Positions 37,983 through 48,219 are shown, counted from the first letter of the stretch. The stretch: 64,000 nt of DNA from Nostoc sp. HK-01 (GCA_003990705.1 AP018318.1:2297501-2361500), one strand, 5' to 3'. The notes: generated from the letters alone by a model not told the origin. Program-made: numbers and translations.

Positions 37983-40752
37983 TTAGTTGGGGACTGGTAA
38001 TAAAGGCGCGGTTAGCGGCAAAATCTAATGCTTGCAGAGTTTGAGGTTTGGAAATTAAAGCTAAAATTGCTTCGGCTTCTTGGCGGGTGAAGGGTAGACG
38101 GTCAAAAGAGAACTTGGAATTAGTTGCGGGGGGGACGTTTTGCATGACAATGGATTTGAGGCGATCGTCATCTTTGCTAAAAACTGGGTCTGCTAGGATT
38201 GCCAAAGTTTTCGGTGCAATTTTACGGTTTTTGTGTTCGCGCCGGATGATGGCTAAGGTAGAGGCTGAGGGTAAGCTGATAATTTCGTGTTTGGCTATGA
38301 GAGGTTGAATTTGTTTACCTACAGTTTCAGGTTGGGGTAGGGCGGCGAAAGGTAGATATTGCAAAGCACCATCACCAACAACTAACAAGCGTTTATTACC
38401 TAACTTATCAGCTACTGGTTGCAATAAGATTTGACTAAGTTTTGCTACTACTTCAGAACTGCGAAAAGCACCTAAACCAGATTCTGCACCGATTTCTCTG
38501 TCGGCACGTAAACTGTAAGAACGAATTTTTAACAGATAGTTAAACTGCTTAACCAGAGTTTCAATGTCTGCGCCTTTGGGTAATTCATAACTGCTGATGC
38601 TGTTTTTGCTGACTAACCACAGATAGCTGCGTTCTTCACCAAGGGAGTATTGCAACAACAAAGTATCGTCATCGAGGATTTGTTGCTGAATTTCTGAAAC
38701 CGTAGGTGTTTGAGGTTGCGTTAAGGCAGCGTAACGAGGGCTAGTAAACCTAATTTGAGCTTGAATGTCTTGATACTCGTTGACGAGTGAAGCAAATTCG
38801 GTTTCTATGGTTTGTGCTTGTTCTGGGGTGTATTTACTACTGTTATAAAGTTCTAAACGGCGTTTTTCTGTTGCATCAAGTCGCTGTTGTAAGTTGCGTT
38901 CTGCTGCGAGTAGTTTTGGTTCTACACCTTGGCGAATATCGGCGTTTGCTTCTGTGAGTAATTCTAATAAACTGCGGGCGCGAGATTTTTCACTGGCTTG
39001 CCAACCCTTAGTATCGTAGCCTTGGGATGGGTTTTGTTTGTGCAGTTGCATGAGTAAGTCGATGTAAAACTGGTAAACGTCTTGCTGAGAAGCGAAGTAG
39101 GAAGTACGTAGTTGTTCGTTGGTGATTTTGGTGCGTAAGTTTTCAATGAGTTCGATGGCTAATTCAATTTGGGTAACAGCTTGTTTAAGATTTCCTCTGT
39201 CGCGTTCTAGGTAAGCCACATTATAAAGAGTGACGGCTTCTCCGGTTTTATCACCGACTTGCCATGATAAGGGTAAGGACTGGTTGTAAAATTTCAGCGC
39301 CTGCTGTTTGTCTCCCAATGCAGAGTAGACAAGGCCGATGTTGTTAAGGATGATGGCTTCTGCGGTTTTATCACCGACTTGCCGTAATAGGGGTAGGGAC
39401 TGGTTGTAAAATTTCAGTGCCTGCTGTTTGTCTCCCAATGCGGAGTAGACAGTGCCGATGTTACTGAGGGTGGTGGCTTCTCCGGTTTTATCACCGACTT
39501 GCCGTGATAGGGGTAGGGACTGGTTGTAAAATTTCAGCGCCTGCTGTTTGTCTCCCAAATCGTCGTAGACACGGCCGATGTTGTTGAGGGTGGTGGCTTG
39601 CTGTGCTTTATCACCGACTTGCTGTGATAGGGGTAGGGACTGGTTGTAAAATTTCAGCGCCTGCTGTTTGTCTCCCAAATCGTCGTAGACACCGCCAATG
39701 TTGCTGAGGGTAATGGCTTCTCCGGTTTTATCCCCAACTTGCCTTCTTAAGGGTAGGGACTGGTTGTAAAATTTCAGTGCTTGCTGTTTGTTTCCCAATG
39801 AGTCGTAGACACGGCCGATGTTGTTGAGGGTAGTGGCTTCTCTGGCTTTATCACCGACTTGCCGTGATAGGGGTAGGGACTGGTTGTAAAATTTCAGCGC
39901 CTGCTGTTTGTCTCCCAATGCGGAGTAGACACGGCCGATGTTGTTGAGGGTGGTAGCTTCCTGTGTTTTATCACCGACTTGCCGTAATAGGGGTAGGGAC
40001 TGGTTGTAAAATTTCAGCGCCTGCTGTTTGTCTCCCAAATCGTCGTAGATAGTGCCGATGTTGTTGAGGGTGATGGCTTGCTGTGCTTTATCATCAACTT
40101 GCCGTGATAGGGGTAGGGACTGATTGTAAAATTTCAGCGCTTGCTGTTTGTCTCCTAGTGCGGAGTAGACAGTGCCGATGTTGTTGAGGGTGGTGGCTTG
40201 CTGTGTTTTATCACCGACTTGCTGTGATAGGAGTAAGGACTGGTTGTAAAATTTCAGCGCCTGCTGTTTGTCTCCTAGTGCGGAGTAGACACCGCCGATG
40301 TTGCTGAGGGTGATGGCTTGCTGTGCTTTATCACCAACTTGCCATGATAGGGGTAGGGACTGGTTGTAAAATTTCAGCGCCTGCTGTTTGTCTCCCAATA
40401 AGTCGTATAGAAAACCTAAATTATTTATTGCAACAGCTTGCTGTTTGACATCACCAACTTTCTGCCATAGTTTTAAAGATGCTTCAAATTTTGCAATTGA
40501 TTGTTTGAAGGATTCGGCTGTTCTTTGTTGATAAAGTTCTACACCTTCTTGAAAAACACGTTCTGCCGCAGTGCGATTTGCATCTTGTGTCTCTGTCTGT
40601 GGCTGTTGGGCAATCTTTACTACATAATGTCTAGCCGTCGCCATGCCTGACTCGGCAAATACTATCATGCTAACTAAGAGAATAAAAGTGCGACTGGTAA
40701 ATGCTGCTAAAAGTTGTTTTGGCTTTTGGTGAGGCGCGATTCTCTTGGGCAT
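37972..40752 (-). pseudogene. 5' part of the IS-interrupted TPR-CHAT gene
   Basis: 926 codons from the ATG at 40752, with the last residues (TGV) and stop supplied by the insertion sequence. It opens with a signal/anchor (FILLVSMIVFAESGMATARH), then ten near-identical 40-residue TPR units (LNNIGRVYSALGDKQQALKF), a degenerate unit, a helical linker, and the first half of the CHAT domain up to ANRAFITSPQLTG. The catalytic His and Cys lie on the other side of the element, so any product would be an exported TPR protein without protease activity. The 120-base DNA repeats are so uniform that gene conversion among them is likely. It is a tandem paralogue of the intact gene next to it. Confidence 0.9.
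39230..40440 (-). repeat. Array of 120-bp TPR-coding repeats
   Basis: About ten DNA units of 120 bases, each containing ctggttgtaaaatttcag and ctgctgtttgtctcccaa, repeat with few differences. A similar, more diverged array occupies about 33900-35330 in the intact paralogue. These are coding repeats, not a CRISPR array. Confidence 0.9.
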
Positions 40753-40854
40753 AACAGCATTTTTACACAGGTGGTTGTAGTTTTTTTAATATACTTCTAT
40801 GTGCTGTGATGTTTTGTGGTTTTAATGAAAGTTTTTTCTTTAACCTAGAGGCGC

Positions 40855-40891
40855 AAAGATCCCCGACTTCTTTGAGAAGTCGGGGATCTTT
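40855..40891. repeat. Perfect hairpin AAAGATCCCCGACTTCT
   Basis: Arms AAAGATCCCCGACTTCT (40855-40871) and AGAAGTCGGGGATCTTT (40875-40891) are perfectly complementary with a 3-base loop. The sequence ccccgacttctt...aagtcgggg is a widely dispersed palindrome in cyanobacterial genomes; it may also serve as a terminator. Confidence 0.8.
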
Positions 40892-41227
40892 CAATCAACG
40901 AATAATTGAGAATTGTCAAGCAAAAACAAGGTTTTTTTTACAGGCAATGCCATTTTAATGTTGCGTTGTAAATTCTATAAAACTAAATCAAGTAGATTTT
41001 AATTAGAGGATGTTTAGAAAGTATTGTTGTAAACATCAAAATCTTAAAAACCTAACCCCCCTGCCCCCCTTCCCTACGAGGAAATGGGGGTTTTAAAGCC
41101 TCTCTCTTTGCAGGGGAGAGGTTTGGAGAGGGGTTTTATATCTGTGGAATACACATTTAATTAACAAAATGCGATATTGCTTTCTCATTTAGCCAAAATG
41201 TTTACTCAAAATGCAATATTGCTTTTT

Positions 41228-41395
41228 CATTTTGGTGTTTTCCGCAAGCAAAATCTCATAATGCTTGCTCAATATCTCAAAATGCTTTCTCATTTCAGTA
41301 AATCGCGTACTCATTTTGGTGTTTTCCGCAAGCAAAATCTCATAATGTTTGCTCAATATTTCAAAATGCTTTCTCATTTCAGTAAATTGCGTACT
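41228..41395. repeat. 84-bp direct repeat, two copies
   Basis: Copies start with cattttggtgttttccgcaa at 41228 and 41312 and differ only at scattered C/T positions. Inside and just upstream are shorter degenerate units of the type aatgctttctcatttcag. On the minus strand the repeat reads as KHFEILSKHYEILLAENTKM, a seven-residue-like periodicity. Confidence 0.8.
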
Positions 41396-41518
41396 TATGA
41401 AAAATATTACAGTGTAGCAAAAGTGATTACAGATTTGCCGGAATTTTCTCAGGCTGAAGAGTACGGATATTATTTAAGGTAAAGAATATTTACCGTACCG
41501 TATGCAAAGGTATATATT

Positions 41519-41944
41519 ATGGCTCGGAAAAAAAGAAGCTCTAAGGTTTTAGAAAAAGCAGAACGTCGCGCATCTGGAATAAATTCAATAGATGCTTATT
41601 TAGATTTAGGCAATGGACTTTCTTTACCTGCCTACTCAAATCTGATAGAAAAAATGCGTACAAGAGAAAATTTATACAACTCTGCTCTTTCCAGTCTAGA
41701 TAAGTTATATCGAGAAATGCTAGAAACTGAGGGCGAGTTGGCAGACATGACAGAACACATGCTGGTAGGAGTTGCGGCTCGATTTGGCAAAAGCAGTGCA
41801 GAATACGGTATGGCGGGGGGAGTTCCAAAAAACCAGCGCAACAAAAAACGGCGCGGCGAATTATCAAATTCTAGTTCTGAGCAATCGTCGTCTGTTGCCA
41901 ATGTTAACAATCAAAATGGTAATAAAACAACGGTAACGAGTTAG
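41519..41944 (+). CDS. Small conserved cyanobacterial protein of unknown function
   Basis: 141 residues, soluble. Begins MARKKRSSKVLEKAERRASG, then INSIDAYLDLGNGLSLPAYS, a coiled helix with RTRENLYNSALSSLDKLYRE and MLETEGELADMTEHML, and KSSAEYGMAGGVPKNQRNK. The last 40 residues are Ser/Asn/Gln-rich and probably disordered. The basic N-terminus and the KxxRKK-like stretch could bind nucleic acid, but there is no recognised domain. An aaagg about 9 bases upstream supports the ATG at 41519. Similar small proteins occur in multiple copies in Nostocales as I recall; the function is not known. It ends at a HIP1-built terminator. Confidence 0.65.
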   Translation: MARKKRSSKVLEKAERRASGINSIDAYLDLGNGLSLPAYSNLIEKMRTRENLYNSALSSLDKLYREMLETEGELADMTEHMLVGVAARFGKSSAEYGMAGGVPKNQRNKKRRGELSNSSSEQSSSVANVNNQNGNKTTVTS

Positions 41945-41966
41945 AGGAATTTAATCAAGAAAAAAT

Positions 41967-42008
41967 GGCGATCGCTCGTTCCGGCAAAAAGGGTGCGATC
42001 GCCTTTAT
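41967..42008 (+). terminator. Terminator-like hairpin built from HIP1 palindromes
   Basis: GGCGATCGC (41967-41975) and GCGATCGCC (41995-42003) form a 9-bp stem followed by tttatt, 23 bases after the stop of the 141-residue gene. Each arm contains a HIP1 octamer. Confidence 0.6.
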
Positions 42009-42218
42009 TCTGTCTTAATATTAAAGTGTAAAATTATACTTTTTAAGCAGGAATTCAAAGATTTTCCTTAAGAATTTCTTAGATTTAACAAACATAAATT
42101 ATTTTCAATATTACAAAGGCTTCAGAGTAAAAATAACATAGTGATAAATACATAAATTAAAAAAAATACGCTATATAAAAGATGTAAAATATCGCATATA
42201 AATGGCTACAAAGACTCC

Positions 42219-43088
42219 ATGCGCCGAGACTCAATCTTTTACAAACTATTTCAACAATCGCCTACACTTTTGTTTCAATTACTAGTTGAACCGCCAAGCA
42301 ATGCAGAAGCTTACCGATTTGATTCAGTAGCAGTCAAAGAACCCAAATTTGAAATTGATGGCGTATTCCTGCCACCAGAAAATCAAGGTGCAGGAGTTGT
42401 TTATTTCTGTGAGGTACAATTTCAAACAGATGAACAACTTTACGAAAGAGTATTTGCCGAATCTGCACTCTATTTTTATCGCAACCGTGCCAGATTTATT
42501 GATTGGCAAGCGGTCATCATTTATCCATCGCGTAATATTGAACAAACCGATATTCATCCTCATCGCTCATTACTCAACGGTGGGCAAGTACATCGAATAT
42601 ATTTAGATGAATTAGGAAATATTCGCTCTTTACCGATATGGGTGGCGCTGATGGTACTAACAACTGTAGAAGAAAACCAAGCACCAGAAGAAGCGAGGTA
42701 TTTGTTAACCAGAACGCGTCAAGAAGCAACTGAGCCAGCCAGTCGCGCCATAATAGAGATAATTCTCACGATTATGGTGTACAAGTTTGAACAATTAAGC
42801 CGAAAGGAGGTTGAATCTATGTTGGGAATTACACTCAAGGAAACAAGAGTTTACCGAGAGATTAAAGAAGAAGGGCGCGAAGAAGGTCGCGAAGAAGGTC
42901 GTGAAGAAGGACGAGAGGAAGCAACAGTCAATCTAATTATTCGACTGCTAACTAAGCGGTTTGGACAACTGTCCGAGGAAATGCGCTCCACAATTGCTGC
43001 TTTGCCTTTGCCTGTTCTAGAAGAATTGAGCGAAGCATTGTTAGATTTTCAAAGTTTAGCTGATTTACAAACTTGGTTAGACAAGTAA
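42219..43088 (+). CDS. Rpn/DUF2887-type nuclease-fold protein with DUF4351 tail
   Basis: 289 residues. The N-terminal start MRRDSIFYKLFQQSPTLLFQ is typical of the DUF2887 family of PD-(D/E)XK proteins related to Rpn (recombination-promoting nucleases). The probable catalytic core is FEIDGVFLPPENQ followed by VVYFCEVQFQ, i.e. Asp and Glu-x-Gln, then YERVFAESALYFYRN. A charged linker repeats EEGRE four to five times (about residues 217-231) and a C-terminal DUF4351 domain follows (VNLIIRLLTKRFGQL, then LEELSEALLDF). Such genes are often called putative transposases, but no inverted repeats flank this one. Nuclease activity is predicted only. Confidence 0.85.
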   Translation: MRRDSIFYKLFQQSPTLLFQLLVEPPSNAEAYRFDSVAVKEPKFEIDGVFLPPENQGAGVVYFCEVQFQTDEQLYERVFAESALYFYRNRARFIDWQAVIIYPSRNIEQTDIHPHRSLLNGGQVHRIYLDELGNIRSLPIWVALMVLTTVEENQAPEEARYLLTRTRQEATEPASRAIIEIILTIMVYKFEQLSRKEVESMLGITLKETRVYREIKEEGREEGREEGREEGREEATVNLIIRLLTKRFGQLSEEMRSTIAALPLPVLEELSEALLDFQSLADLQTWLDK

Positions 43089-43256
43089 TACAGCACAAGT
43101 CAGCATCAGAATAGCTTTAATTCAACATTCTCACGTCAATTCTTGACCAATTCAGTAAACTGAAGTATATATAAACTCTCGTTATCTCACTCAGGAACAT
43201 TATCTGCCTGGACATCGTGATGTACATTTAAATATGGCGGACATATTGAACTGTTC

Positions 43257-45059
43257 ATGACATCCATTCTGCTAAATAATCGCTATCAAGTTATCCAGGT
43301 ACTCGGTGCTGGTGGATTTGGGGAAACTTTTTTGGCAGAAGATACTCACATGCCTTCTCGCCGTCGCTGTGTCATCAAGCAACTCAAGCCAATCGCTAAT
43401 GATCCTCAAACCTACGAATTGATTCAGCAACGTTTTGAAAGGGAAGCAGCAACTTTAGAGTATTTGGGAGAAAGTAGTGACCAAATTCCCAGACTCCACG
43501 CTTATTTTTCAGAGAATGGATTATTTTATTTGGTGCAAGAATGGATTCACGGTGAAACTTTAACTCATCTTGTGGAAACTAGAGGATGCCAAAGTGAAGC
43601 TACAGTCAGAGAAATTCTCTTGAGTCTGCTATCAATATTAGATTATGTGCATAGCAAAGGCATCATTCACCGCGATATCAAACCAGATAATATTATTCTG
43701 CGCTCTGTTGATAGCCAGCCTGTCTTGATTGATTTCGGTGCAGTCAAAGAAACGATTCGCACAGTGATGAGTAAACCTGGATATCCGACTCAATCTATGG
43801 TGATTGGTACGCCGGGATATATGCCTAGTGAACAAGCAATTGGACGACCAATTTACGCTACAGATATTTATAGTTTAGGCTTAACAGCTATTTATTTATT
43901 GACTGGCAAACAGCCTTCAGAATTACCTACTCATCAACAAACTGGGGAGATTCTCTGGCAGAATGAAGCACCGCCTGTTTCGCCACAACTAGCGACAGTG
44001 CTAAATCAGGCTATTAAACCTCAAGCGAGCGATCGCTACAGCACTGCTAGTAAAATGCTTTATGCTTTAAACTCTACAACTAATCTTCCTCAATCCCCTA
44101 CTATCAATTTTCGGCCAACTGAAGCTGCATCAACGCAGCAAACTCAGGCTGTTTCTCCCCCGCCCAGCATTCCACCGCGAAATCCCCAAAAACCTATATG
44201 GATATTTGGTGGATTAATTGTCGGTAGTTTAATTGCTGGAATTGGCATTTCTCGCTTGACTCGTCCGCAACCATCCGAAGTACCCATCGTTACAAACTCC
44301 GAGTCTCCAGCAGATCCTACGCCATCTTTAGCAGGTAATGAGCAACCTGCTTCTCCACCGATAGCACCTCCGGGGACACCTAGCACACCCCCACAGCAGC
44401 CAGGAATTTCTGCTCCGTTATCCGCTAACAATGACGCTACAGATTCTAACTCTGCAAATAAATCTCCAGTAATTACCGATGACCAGCCTGTAATTACAGA
44501 TACAGATAATTCAACAACCAGATCAGAGGCTCAACCTACTGTCATTCCTACAAGAGAAGCACCTGCAATACAACCAGACAAGCCAGATAACAAAAAAAAA
44601 GTAAGTACAACAAGCGGTCTCAGCGTTCCCGCATTTCCTACAGGCACAAACAGAAGCACCGTAGAAGCCACCATAGGAAAGCCAAATAGCGATTCAAGGG
44701 GTTTGTGGGGTAATACTCGCGCTGTTACCTATAAAGTCGTTCCCAATCAAATCGACTTGGGCTATCTCTTTGACCGTAATTCTGGAAGGTTAGTGCAAAC
44801 TGAGGCTGCTTTTAATCAATCAGTCAATCCAGAAGTGATGCAAAATACGTTAAGAGGAATGCTTGATGGTCAAGTCACTCCTGAAATTCAGCAAGGACTA
44901 AAACAAATTCAACAGCGTCAGAAAGATGATTTTAGTGTGGATCTAGGTTCTGTCAAAGTACAAATTGTCCGCCAAAATTGTGATTTTATTTATATCAGTA
45001 TTTGGGAAGGAAATTTACATCCGATTGGCAACCCATCGGCGGCAAAACAGTGTTCGTAA
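43257..45059 (+). CDS. Transmembrane Ser/Thr protein kinase (Hanks type)
   Basis: 600 residues. The kinase domain occupies about residues 8-275: Gly-rich loop GAGGFGETF, the ATP-binding Lys in RCVIKQLKP, the catalytic loop HRDIKPDNIIL (Asp near 140), DFGAVKET (Asp159) and the activation-segment end GTPGYMPSEQAIG. A Pro/Ser-rich juxtamembrane region leads to one transmembrane helix near residues 314-336 (IWIFGGLIVGSLIAGIGIS). A long Pro/Thr/Ser-rich extracytoplasmic linker and a C-terminal domain of about 130 residues follow (LSVPAFPTGTNRSTVEATIG, then GKPNSDSRG), a module recurrent in cyanobacterial kinases. It should phosphorylate Ser/Thr of cytoplasmic targets in response to an outside cue; targets unknown. 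Confidence 0.95.
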   Translation: MTSILLNNRYQVIQVLGAGGFGETFLAEDTHMPSRRRCVIKQLKPIANDPQTYELIQQRFEREAATLEYLGESSDQIPRLHAYFSENGLFYLVQEWIHGETLTHLVETRGCQSEATVREILLSLLSILDYVHSKGIIHRDIKPDNIILRSVDSQPVLIDFGAVKETIRTVMSKPGYPTQSMVIGTPGYMPSEQAIGRPIYATDIYSLGLTAIYLLTGKQPSELPTHQQTGEILWQNEAPPVSPQLATVLNQAIKPQASDRYSTASKMLYALNSTTNLPQSPTINFRPTEAASTQQTQAVSPPPSIPPRNPQKPIWIFGGLIVGSLIAGIGISRLTRPQPSEVPIVTNSESPADPTPSLAGNEQPASPPIAPPGTPSTPPQQPGISAPLSANNDATDSNSANKSPVITDDQPVITDTDNSTTRSEAQPTVIPTREAPAIQPDKPDNKKKVSTTSGLSVPAFPTGTNRSTVEATIGKPNSDSRGLWGNTRAVTYKVVPNQIDLGYLFDRNSGRLVQTEAAFNQSVNPEVMQNTLRGMLDGQVTPEIQQGLKQIQQRQKDDFSVDLGSVKVQIVRQNCDFIYISIWEGNLHPIGNPSAAKQCS

Positions 45060-45125
45060 AGTCTGAAATCTGAAATGAAAAAACCTAGAGGTGATGATTT
45101 TTGACTCAAAACTCCCTACTCAGCA

Positions 45126-46313
45126 CTAAAACGGATAAACTGGCAGTGTAAAGTGGAACCATGCGCCACCGTTGGGGCTGGAATCTACCCAAATCTGGCC
45201 GTAATGCGATCGCACAATCCGCTGGCATAAACAAAGACCAATACCATATCCGTCTGTACTTTGATCTCTTTGCAGGCGGAAGTGATTTTCAAAAATCAGA
45301 TCACGACTTTCGATGGGAATACCAGGGCCAGTGTCGCCGATACTAAACTGAACTTTTTGGGTAGTGCGGTGCAATCCAGCGACAGTAATTTTACCACCAT
45401 AAGGTGTATATTTAATTGCATTATCTAAGAGGTTCACCAATACTTGGCGGATGCGTTCTGGATCAGCATAGACGCAGGGTAGATCTGAGGGTATATCTGT
45501 TTCTAGTGTTTGAGATTTAGCTGTGTAGCGATCGCGCAATTCCTCTAACACCTCTAAACAGAGTTGTCCTAGTTCTATTTTTTGAGGTATAATCGGCAAC
45601 TCTTTATCGTTACCTCTACCTACCTGTAATAGATCGGCAATTAACCGATCAATAATCTTGGCTTGAGTCCGAGCTTGTTTTAACAAATGCGCGGCCATTG
45701 CTGGTTTCAAGCGCTGAAATCCGCCTGCTTCTATATTGTAATTAGCTTGAAGGGTTTCAATAGCGATCGCCGCAGCGGTTAAAGGATTCCGCAGGTCGTG
45801 AGCCAACATCGCTATTACTCGGTCTTTGAATTGTAGCTGTTCTTGCAGTCTTTCTTTTTCTTGTTTCAAATGAAAAATTTCATCTGAGAGCTTGATTAGT
45901 TCGGCGGAAACTGCAACCGAATTAATTGTAGATTTGGGTGGTGACACTCGACCATTGTCATCTAGACGTTCTTGCAAATCTTCTTGCAATTTTAAATAAG
46001 CATCTACAGCAGTTTGCCAGCGCGGCCACCAGTTTTTTAATTGGGCAATAATATTACTTCCAGCAAGAACTTGTTTGGGTTCTGGGTGGATTTTGATTAA
46101 TGCTGGCGTAGCTACTAACTTAAAATGTTCTGCGAGATAAGGTTGTTGCCCGACATCAATAATTTGAACCTCAAAGTTATATTCTGCCTGCAATTCTTTT
46201 AAGTAAGCACGTATTCGCTGTACTTGTTGTCGAGACTGGGGTCTGCCATCGACAAACAGCAATAACTGGAGAGGAGCCTCAAAATAAGTAGGCTGATCCT
46301 GGGAAACTTGCAT
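45126..46313 (-). CDS. sasA: Circadian clock output histidine kinase SasA
   Basis: 395 residues from the ATG at 46313; a TTG at 46340 would add nine residues. The N-terminal 100 residues form the KaiB-like thioredoxin-fold sensor ([20 protein letters not shown], then [20 protein letters not shown] and [13 protein letters not shown]), which competes with KaiB for KaiC. A coiled linker follows, then HisKA with the phosphorylated His172 in [14 protein letters not shown], and HATPase_c with [24 protein letters not shown] and [12 protein letters not shown]. SasA autophosphorylates when bound to KaiC and passes phosphate to RpaA, gating daily transcription. There are no kai genes in the window. Convergent with the Ser/Thr kinase upstream in coordinates. 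Confidence 0.96.
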   Translation of the reverse strand: MQVSQDQPTYFEAPLQLLLFVDGRPQSRQQVQRIRAYLKELQAEYNFEVQIIDVGQQPYLAEHFKLVATPALIKIHPEPKQVLAGSNIIAQLKNWWPRWQTAVDAYLKLQEDLQERLDDNGRVSPPKSTINSVAVSAELIKLSDEIFHLKQEKERLQEQLQFKDRVIAMLAHDLRNPLTAAAIAIETLQANYNIEAGGFQRLKPAMAAHLLKQARTQAKIIDRLIADLLQVGRGNDKELPIIPQKIELGQLCLEVLEELRDRYTAKSQTLETDIPSDLPCVYADPERIRQVLVNLLDNAIKYTPYGGKITVAGLHRTTQKVQFSIGDTGPGIPIESRDLIFENHFRLQRDQSTDGYGIGLCLCQRIVRSHYGQIWVDSSPNGGAWFHFTLPVYPF

Positions 46314-48219
46314 GTAATCGTGTTTCAGCACTGGTAACAACCTGGCGACGCTTTGCAGAAGATAAAATGGACTAACAGTTGTCGATGGTCGTTGTTCTTA
46401 TCAATTTAATATCTATTTTAGATTTTTCATACTCCTATCTGCTCTGGGTTTTTGATGTAAGATACATCTTTTTTAACCTTTTGCTTGCTTTTTAGCTAAC
46501 TTGCTGCTTAAGCAACAACTTACTTCTAAGTATAAGTGCTTATCTAAGTCCGACCACAATGTAGCATCAGGGTTAACTGATGAAAACTTTTATACTTAAA
46601 CAGCCAGTTGATGCAGTAATAGGTTAACTGAGCTACTTTTACTCAATCGGCTCTCAATGAACTAGATGCCAATACTCAGCCTTTTAACTGAGAATGATTA
46701 ACTCTCCCAGTCAAATTATGAAATCTGTGCTTAACTATCAGCAGGTGGGTATAGGTCTCAAGCCGATTTTTTCAGAACAGCTTCCCCGTCACTTAAGCAG
46801 GTTACTCAGCTACAGTCACAAATGTACTGCTTTTTGTCAACTTTTAGTAAGGATTTAGGCAAAATTTCTGAATACAAAGTTAATCGCACTCTCAATAATT
46901 ATGAATGGGTATAAATTTGGCAACCTACTAATTGTTGCTTGTGAATGCCAATGAGATTTATTCTCTTATTAACCCTTATATAACTTTTCCATCCTTCTCA
47001 AGACTGTGGCAGTTTTTGAGAGTATGGGAAATTGATTTAGTGAGCAGCACCGCAAAACATCAAAATTTGTGACAACAGCATTTTCTCCACTTCTACTATC
47101 AAGTTTTTGTCTGCAATGCAAAAACAGTCATAGCCAAATACTTACTATTTTGATAACTGCGATCGCATTACCAAAAGCAGCAGTTTTTACTTTTACAAAT
47201 GCTCAGAGTTTATTGATAGTAGAGTTAACGGCTTCTTTCCTTATATTCTCTTGATAGAACTTGAGGAAATGGCTACCAGACTTAACAGCTTTACTGAAAT
47301 AATCGATTCTCAAAAAACGCAAGTTTATATCCAGTTTTTGGCATGATCCAACACTGGCATTTTTTGCTTTTTTCTATGTTTCAGCCTAACAAACTTGACT
47401 GAATGTTGTCCAGAATCAATGTAAAACTGAATTCGCTAGAGTTAGCTTTTTGTTTTTTAGATGTTCCTAAATGATGATGTATTTCTCAGTTTAGCACTGT
47501 GCAGCAGTGATGGAAACTAATTTTATTTGGCGTATGTAGGACAAGATTACAATCTTGCAGATGAATCAAATAAATTTCACTAGCCATCATGAAATTCATA
47601 TTTGAAATTAGTAATTGAGAGTTTTATCATTAGTGACTCTTTCTTTTATGTAAAAAAGTTATCTAATCGTGCAATGTGACATCAGCAAAACCACAATAGC
47701 AGTTCGATTTAATTTTTGAACAAATCTCAGTAAAGGCGTAGGCTTCACCTTCTCTCAGAGTACAAACGTTCGCCTCTAACTTTAGTAATCCATATCAATA
47801 ATACCAATTCTCTAAAATGAGGCAACACATTCAAACCCCGAAAACCATGCCATATCTGACTTTCTTAATTACGAATTGATATAACCCACCTGCGTGTACA
47901 AGTTGTGACTAACCCCTTCGAGGTAGGGAATAGTAACTTTCGTGATTTAAAAAAGTTTTTTACCTGTTCCCTCCTGGCACGAAAACTCTTAGATCTAAAT
48001 CCTGCTAGTACGCTATTGCAAACGCTCAAAACTAGTCTGTTCCCTGTTCCCTTTTAATCAGAGTTTCTAGCAAAATTGTTTATTTACGTGTCTGATTACG
48101 AAACTTAGAGGATTATTTGCTAGTCATCCGTTATAGTTTTGCTTGGGATGGACGGTTATCTAGCTGTTACATCTAACCCTTCTTAGCCAACTATAATTCA
48201 GCAGATCACAGACACAAAA
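46314..48219. other. Long gene-poor region upstream of the SLH protein
   Basis: About 1.9 kb with no credible gene between sasA (minus) and the DUF1565/SLH gene (plus). Short frames exist, e.g. 46718-46858 (46 codons, starting MKSVLNYQQVGIGLKPIFSE) and 47069-47254, but neither has a ribosome binding site or recognisable family. Small palindromes (ttgctgcttaagcaacaa near 46501) and tccctgttccc-type repeats (about 47966 and 48040) are present. A long mRNA leader, a small RNA or decayed DNA could explain the gap. Confidence 0.45.

Larger units (their letters stand above)
40753..41518. other. Repeat-rich intergenic region
   Basis: 766 bases without a credible gene. It holds, in order, the TPR-CHAT promoter region, a 17-bp-stem hairpin (40855-40891), a C-rich/G-rich dispersed palindrome (41050-41136: acccccctgccccc ... 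gagaggtttggagaggggt) and an 84-bp direct repeat (41228-41395). Frames in the 84-bp repeat are open on both strands but appear to be by-products of the repeat. Confidence 0.6.

Noticed and set aside
39230-40440. Regular repeats resembling a CRISPR array
   Set aside because: The 120-base units are in frame, encode TPR motifs and lack constant repeat plus variable spacer structure.
41177-41482. 101-residue gene in the 84-bp repeat (and the opposing frame 41189-41377)
   Set aside because: Open frames follow from repeat periodicity on both strands; no ribosome binding site or family.
42219-43088. Transposase gene of a mobile element
   Set aside because: Despite the common putative-transposase label, no flanking inverted repeats or duplications are seen; it is a PD-(D/E)XK Rpn-type protein.
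46718-46858. 46-codon frame upstream of the SLH gene
   Set aside because: ATG without a ribosome site; no motif of known micro-proteins such as PatS (no RGSGR). Kept only as a possibility in the gene-poor region.
47069-47254. 61-residue plus-strand frame
   Set aside because: No start context, no family and Leu/Phe-rich random composition.
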